Below, one piece after another: positions 60,036 through 64,000 of a stretch of DNA of 64,000 nucleotides. This DNA comes from an uncultured Ruminococcus sp. (lineage in GTDB: Bacteria > Bacillota > Clostridia > Oscillospirales > Acutalibacteraceae): NCBI GenBank assembly GCA_902785365.1, contig CACZYC010000009.1, forward strand, positions 1-64,000, in the 5' to 3' direction. Both the position numbers and the translations under genes were made by a program. The notes under the pieces were generated by a model. The model was not told the DNA's origin, did no database searches, and saw only the letters and a program-made list of their open reading frames with translations. How positions within the stretch are numbered: position 1 is the first letter of the stretch; each line of letters starts with the position of its first letter.

Positions 60036-60971
60036 ATGAAAAAAATTGTATTGGTAGGCACGGGAATGGTCGGAATGAGTTTTGCGTACGCGGCGCTCAA
60101 CCAAAACCTTTGCGATGAGCTTGTGCTTTGCGACATAAACGAAAAACGCGCCAAAGGCGAGGCTCAGGACCTCAACCACGGACTTGCGTTCTCAAAGACA
60201 AGTATGAAAATTTACGCGGGGAATTATTCCGACTGCAAGGACGCGGATATCGTTGTTATCTGCGCGGGCGTCGGTCAGAAGCCCGGGGAAACAAGACTTC
60301 AGCTTTTGCAGCGTAATCTTGAGATTTTCAAGACAATTGTCAATCCCATTGTAGACAGCGGCTTTGACGGTGTTTTCATCGTCGCGACTAACCCTGTTGA
60401 CATTATGGCGAGAATTACAAGAAAGCTGTCGGGATTCCCGAACAACAAAGTAATAGGCACGGGTACAACGCTTGACTCCGCGCGTATGCGTTACCTTATA
60501 GGCGAGTATTTTCATATCGACCCCCGCAACATTCACGGCTATGTAATCGGCGAACACGGCGACAGCGAGTTTGTGCCGTGGTCCCAGGTAACAATAGGTC
60601 CAAAGCCAATCCGCGACGAGCTTATGGATAACCCCGAGTTCAATATGAGCGACCTGGAAAAGATTGAGGAAAATGTCCGCCACGCCGCCTATGAAATTAT
60701 CGAGGCAAAGGGCGCGACCTACTACGGAATCGGTATGGCGATTTGCAGAGTATGCAGAGCGATTTTGCAGGACGAAAACTCAATTCTCACCATCAGCGCA
60801 AGACTTTGCGGAGCCTACGGGCTTGGTAAGGTGTATGTCGGCAACCCCTGTGTTGTAAACAAGGACGGCGCCGTGCGGAGAATTGAACTTACCTTGATGA
60901 ACAACGAAATGAAAAAGTTCAAGGAAAGCTGCCAACTTCTGGACGAAACTTTCAACGGTTTGGAGTTTTAA
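60036..60971 (+). CDS. ldh: L-lactate dehydrogenase
   Basis: This NAD-dependent fermentation enzyme reduces pyruvate to L-lactate. The NAD loop is VLVGTGMVGMSFAYA. Other motifs are VICAGVGQKPGETRLQLLQR with the mobile-loop substrate Gln and Arg, ATNPVDIMARIT and the catalytic IHGYVIGEHGDSEFVPWS. The Gln in the loop points to lactate rather than malate dehydrogenase. The start at 60036 has GAGAGGAG upstream. A TTACAA-16-TATAAT pair (59981-60008) may be its promoter. Length of 311 residues is normal. Confidence 0.94.
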   Translation: MKKIVLVGTGMVGMSFAYAALNQNLCDELVLCDINEKRAKGEAQDLNHGLAFSKTSMKIYAGNYSDCKDADIVVICAGVGQKPGETRLQLLQRNLEIFKTIVNPIVDSGFDGVFIVATNPVDIMARITRKLSGFPNNKVIGTGTTLDSARMRYLIGEYFHIDPRNIHGYVIGEHGDSEFVPWSQVTIGPKPIRDELMDNPEFNMSDLEKIEENVRHAAYEIIEAKGATYYGIGMAICRVCRAILQDENSILTISARLCGAYGLGKVYVGNPCVVNKDGAVRRIELTLMNNEMKKFKESCQLLDETFNGLEF

Positions 60972-60987
60972 CAGCATTAAGTAGATT

Positions 60988-61016
60988 ACCCCCTTTTTAT
61001 AGGGGGTAAATTTTTT
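60988..61016 (+). terminator. Terminator of ldh
   Basis: TACCCCCTTTTTATAGGGGGTA followed by AATTTTTTGG, 17 bases after the stop. Confidence 0.75.
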
Positions 61017-61087
61017 GGAGTTATTGATTTTTTCAATAATTCGGTATATAATTTACCTGAACTTTTATACCTACGGAGTATGAATAT

Positions 61088-62323
61088 ATGCTAAGAATCA
61101 GTATTTTTATCGGAAAACTTATACAGAAAATTTCCCGCCTGCGCGGCGGCGGTTCAGCCCTCCCGGGACTTGTTGTTGAGAGAATCAATCCAAGCTTTGT
61201 CAAAAAAGTTTTGTCCAAGCTCCCCCGCGGTGTAGCGGTAATTTCGGGCACAAACGGAAAGACCACGACCACCAAAATTGTCGCGGAGCTTCTTGAAAAA
61301 CAGGGGCTCAGGGTTTTCACCAACAACACGGGCAGCAATTTTGTCAGAGGCGTTATCTCCGCTATTCTGGAGAACATCAGCATAAGCGGAAAATTCGACT
61401 ATGACATCGCCGTACTGGAGCTTGACGAGGCTCACGCGGTCAAATTCTGTCAGGCGGCTCCGATTAACTACGCGCTTTTGCTGAATGTTCAGCGCGACCA
61501 GCTCGACCGCTTCGGCGAGATTGACCACACCGCGGACCTGCTCCAAAAGGTCGCCGCCGCAGCGGACAGAGACGTAATCCTCAACCGCGAGGACCCGCGC
61601 GTCAGCAAGATAACAGCCAAGAACCCTGCCTACTTCGGACTTTCCGAGGAATTGCTCGCTCAATTCCCGTCCGATGACGACCTTATTGAGTCATCCGAAA
61701 TCAAGGTTTCGGACAAGCCCGCCAAGGTTATTATGGACAAGCTTTCGGGCAGTCACGCGACATACATAATTGACGGCAAAAGCTTTGACGCCGACCTCAC
61801 TCTCAAAGGTATTTACAACGCTTTCAATGCCGCGGGCGCGTTGGCGCTGTGCGCGGCTATCTGTGACGACGAGAGCAAAAATGAATCTCTCGTTCAGACC
61901 CTTTCAAGCGTTGAATCCGCATTCGGCAGAGGCGAGGTTCTTAAAATCAACGACTCCGAAGTCGAGATTCTGCTGGTAAAAAACCCCTCGGCGTTCCAAC
62001 TGAGTATTGCTTCATTTGCCGACGACAGCTACGACTTTATGATTGTGATTAACGACAACTACGCCGACGGACGCGACGTATCGTGGCTTTGGAATGTTGA
62101 CTTCAGTCCGCTGAGCAAGGTAAGTATGGTATCGGGCGTGCGCGCGTATGATATGGCTTTGAGGCTGAAATACGAAAACATTGAAATCGGTGAAATTGAG
62201 GAAGACCTTGAGAAAGCAATCAACGACTTCACCAAAGGCTCCAAACGTCCCAAGCGTATTTTTACAACTTACACCGCAATGCTTGCAATACGAAAGATTA
62301 TTTCGGGAAAGAGTATCCTATGA
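61088..62323 (+). CDS. murT: Lipid II isoglutaminyl synthase, MurT subunit
   Basis: This is the Mur-ligase-like subunit that, with GatD, amidates the D-Glu of the peptidoglycan stem to D-isoglutamine. Features: an N-terminal anchor-like segment, GTNGKTTTTKIVAELL at residue 54, TNNTGSNFVRGV, ELDEAHAV, LLLNVQRDQLDRFGEIDHT and a C-terminal domain with FAFGRGE-type SAFGRGEVLKI. At 411 residues it is shorter than S. aureus MurT, and the four-Cys zinc ribbon normally inserted in the central domain is absent. GGAG lies 11 bases before the ATG. Its stop overlaps gatD (ATGA). Confidence 0.93.
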   Translation: MLRISIFIGKLIQKISRLRGGGSALPGLVVERINPSFVKKVLSKLPRGVAVISGTNGKTTTTKIVAELLEKQGLRVFTNNTGSNFVRGVISAILENISISGKFDYDIAVLELDEAHAVKFCQAAPINYALLLNVQRDQLDRFGEIDHTADLLQKVAAAADRDVILNREDPRVSKITAKNPAYFGLSEELLAQFPSDDDLIESSEIKVSDKPAKVIMDKLSGSHATYIIDGKSFDADLTLKGIYNAFNAAGALALCAAICDDESKNESLVQTLSSVESAFGRGEVLKINDSEVEILLVKNPSAFQLSIASFADDSYDFMIVINDNYADGRDVSWLWNVDFSPLSKVSMVSGVRAYDMALRLKYENIEIGEIEEDLEKAINDFTKGSKRPKRIFTTYTAMLAIRKIISGKSIL

Positions 62324-63036
62324 TTATAAACATTCTTCATTTATACCCCAAAAATATGAACCTCTACGGCGACCACGGCAATATGCTAGCGCTCAAACGC
62401 CGTCTTGAATGGCGCGGCTATGAGGTTAATGTAATACACCACGACCCGGGCGACGAGCTGCCCGAGGATATCGACATTATCTTCGGCGGCGGCGGTCAGG
62501 ATTCGGGACAGACCGTGGTTGAGGACGATTTGAAAATTATTGCGCCCAAGCTGAAAGAGTTCATCGAAAACGGCACTCCTACGCTTGTAATATGCGGTTT
62601 GTATCAGCTTTTCGGCAACAAGTTCGTCACCTATGAGGGACACGAAATCGAGGGCGCGCATATCCTCGACATCAGCACCACGGGCGGCGAGGTGCGCCTT
62701 ATCGGCAACGTGCTCATTGACACGCCCGACTTTGGCGAGGTTGTAGGTTACGAGAACCACTCGGGGCTGACGTATCTCGGCGACGGCGTTAAACCGCTCG
62801 GCACCGTAATCACGGGCGACGGCAATAACGGCAAGGACAAAACCGAGGGCGTAATCTACAAGAACTGCATCGGCACTTATCTTCACGGTCCCATATTACC
62901 GAAGAATCCGAAGATTACCGACTTCTTAATCAGCAAGGCGATTGAGAAAAAGACAGGTAAAGCCGAAGCCTTGAAGGAGCTGGATGACACCATTGAGCTG
63001 AAAGCTCACGAGGTCTCGTCCAAACGTCCAAGATAA
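62320..63036 (+). CDS. gatD: Lipid II isoglutaminyl synthase, GatD glutamine amidotransferase subunit
   Basis: This class I glutamine amidotransferase-like subunit supplies ammonia to MurT. The catalytic Cys92 lies in TLVICGLYQLFGNKF, His189 in GTYLHGPILPKNP, and the N-terminal segment NLYGDHGNMLALKRRLEWRG is typical of GatD. It starts within the murT stop and has the normal length of 238. No terminator was found between the two. Confidence 0.95.
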   Translation: MIINILHLYPKNMNLYGDHGNMLALKRRLEWRGYEVNVIHHDPGDELPEDIDIIFGGGGQDSGQTVVEDDLKIIAPKLKEFIENGTPTLVICGLYQLFGNKFVTYEGHEIEGAHILDISTTGGEVRLIGNVLIDTPDFGEVVGYENHSGLTYLGDGVKPLGTVITGDGNNGKDKTEGVIYKNCIGTYLHGPILPKNPKITDFLISKAIEKKTGKAEALKELDDTIELKAHEVSSKRPR

Positions 63037-63136
63037 TTTAAGAGCCGTCGCTGAAAAATCAGCGGCGGCTCAGTTGTAAGCAGTAAGCAGGAAGTAGTAA
63101 GAGTTTTTTGACACAAGCGTCGTATCAGCGGCGCTT

Positions 63137-63451
63137 TTATTTTCGCTTTTTCGGCGCGGGGAGCTCGTCATACATAGCGGCAATAAGCTCCGACAGAAAC
63201 TCTCTGTCCTCGATATTGTCGCACAGCAGCATTTCCTTGCCGCCCTCGTAGGGCAGCTCATAAGGCGCGTCGGGCATTAACGCCTTTGCGGACTTGGTCG
63301 GCTTGACAAGGAAACGGTTGTCATAAATCCCGCCGAACACCTTGCCGTTGTAATACAGAATGTACTCCCCCATCATCGCGCGGTGGGAGATTCCGTCAAT
63401 CCCGTCAAGCTGCTCCAAAATGTATTCAAGATAATCTTTTGTAGATGCCAT
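63137..63451 (-). CDS. TfoX/Sxy family N-terminal domain protein
   Basis: The 104-residue protein matches the TfoX N-terminal domain alone: DYLEYILEQLDGIDGISHRA, MMGEYILYYNGKVFGGIYDN, RFLVKPTKSAKALMPDAPYE. In gamma-proteobacteria TfoX controls competence; stand-alone domains in Firmicutes have no known role. The start at 63451 (MASTKDYLEY) has GAAGGTGAT 6 bases upstream; the longer frame to 63502 lacks a site. It is monocistronic, convergent with gatD. Confidence 0.85.
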   Translation of the reverse strand: MASTKDYLEYILEQLDGIDGISHRAMMGEYILYYNGKVFGGIYDNRFLVKPTKSAKALMPDAPYELPYEGGKEMLLCDNIEDREFLSELIAAMYDELPAPKKRK

Positions 63452-63668
63452 AATATCACCTTCTCGATTGATTATAGCATTTTTCAGCTTGTATATCAAC
63501 AAAAAGAAAACTCCAAGATTCTTTCGAACCTTGGAGTATATAGATAACGTAAATATTATCTCTTTGAGAACTTTTCAAACGCAAAAAACGGCTTGTTTAC
63601 AGGGCTTTTGCGTTGTTTTGTTGCTTGCGTGTTGTGTACGGAAAGAATCTCACAGCAACTCATAAAAC

Positions 63669-64000
63669 CTAATATTCAAACTTTTCAACTTTTAACACTT
63701 GAAATGTTGCCTTTTCCAGCTTCGGTATTATCTCTTCATCTGCATATTCAAAAGCTGTTAGCGTTGCATTCTGTCCCGGATTCAAATCGTTAATGTAAAC
63801 TATATCCGACTCTATTCTTTTTCCTGTTTTATCCACTGCTTCTATTGTTATGTAAAAACTCAACTGTTTTTTTGATTTGTTTTTTACTGTAACCTCAAGC
63901 GATGTTTCAGGCAAATACTTATCTCCCGAAACCCTAAACTCACCAAAACTAACATCTATATAATTCTTCAGGATTTCATCTGTACTCTCTTCTTGGAAAA
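63669..64000 (-). CDS. Partial gene, FxLYD-like beta-sandwich protein (5' end outside window)
   Basis: The frame is open from the window edge to 63669. Reading from the edge it gives FQEESTDEILKNYIDVSFGE, then YLPETSLEVTVKNKSKKQL, YITIEAVDKTGKRIESD and NDLNPGQNATLTAFEYADEE. The VTVKNKSKK...DLNPGQ pattern is that of the FxLYD/DUF-type Ig-like domains on secreted lipoproteins of Firmicutes. The ATG at 63914 is internal and not the start. Upstream signal sequence, if any, is outside the window. Confidence 0.65.
   Translation of the reverse strand, partial: FQEESTDEILKNYIDVSFGEFRVSGDKYLPETSLEVTVKNKSKKQLSFYITIEAVDKTGKRIESDIVYINDLNPGQNATLTAFEYADEEIIPKLEKATFQVLKVEKFEY

Overview
The window reads like chromosome of a low-to-mid GC anaerobic Firmicute of the Oscillospiraceae, most likely a Ruminococcus. 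The reasons are dockerin domains in three secreted proteins, a cohesin-like/dockerin protein, starch-binding (CBM26-like) modules beside a dockerin, a COG2876-type DAHP synthase, MurT/GatD, ECF-type vitamin transport and strong GGAGG ribosome binding sites. The dockerin plus starch-binding combination recalls the amylosome of Ruminococcus bromii. That placement is an inference from gene content.

Layout. 0.4-7 kb: Na/phosphate symporter, RqcH, RlmH, a WalJ-type hydrolase and MurA, all on the minus strand. 7-8.6 kb: repeats around a small damaged helix-turn-helix gene. 8.6-15.5 kb: a tightly overlapping minus-strand aromatic operon, aroE-aroK-tyrA-aroB-aroA-aroC-chorismate mutase, ending in an acyltransferase. 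acpP is divergent from it. The pathway is completed at 26.4-28.3 kb by aroF-pheA, which has an intrinsic-terminator-like hairpin between its leader and the first gene. 16-26 kb: secreted proteins (LRR/Ig-like/C39-like peptidase, a frameshifted beta-helix/FN3 protein, a GLUG protein with an in-frame TGA and a small YxKPEI peptide), an ECF S component and an EF-G paralog. 28.6-32.4 kb: a DtxR-family regulator divergent from feoA-feoA-feoB and a Cys-rich FeoB partner, with four copies of a 16-bp palindrome as probable operators. 32.4-36.4 kb: an AT-rich accessory stretch with lipoproteins, gene remnants and a nonsense-broken flavin-oxidase-like gene. 36.5-44.1 kb: housekeeping genes (nadE, tRNA-Arg, M18 aminopeptidase, lytic transglycosylase, coaE, tsaC, prfA, DUF951, hflX). 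44.3-46.4 kb: a TPP riboswitch with thiT, then a PTS EIIC-like permease. 46.8-54.6 kb: a large membrane glycosyltransferase, a dockerin/CBM26 metallophosphoesterase broken by TGA, and a CHAP/SH3/Ig-like wall protein. 54.8-59.8 kb: one compact operon of a poly-Ser lipoprotein, a small dockerin protein, an HprK-like kinase, PqqD-like protein, S26-type peptidase, YjeF_N protein, SseB and a cohesin-like/dockerin protein. 60-64 kb: lactate dehydrogenase, MurT-GatD, TfoX-like protein and a partial gene.

The most interesting unit is the 54.8-59.8 kb operon. It places the kinase/PqqD/peptidase trio known from peptide-modification clusters, such as phosphorylated lasso peptides, in one transcript with dockerin and poly-Ser secreted proteins. 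Two other features stand out. One is a set of six intergenic repeats whose hairpins change sequence but keep pairing. The other is a group of at least five disrupted accessory genes among apparently intact core genes.
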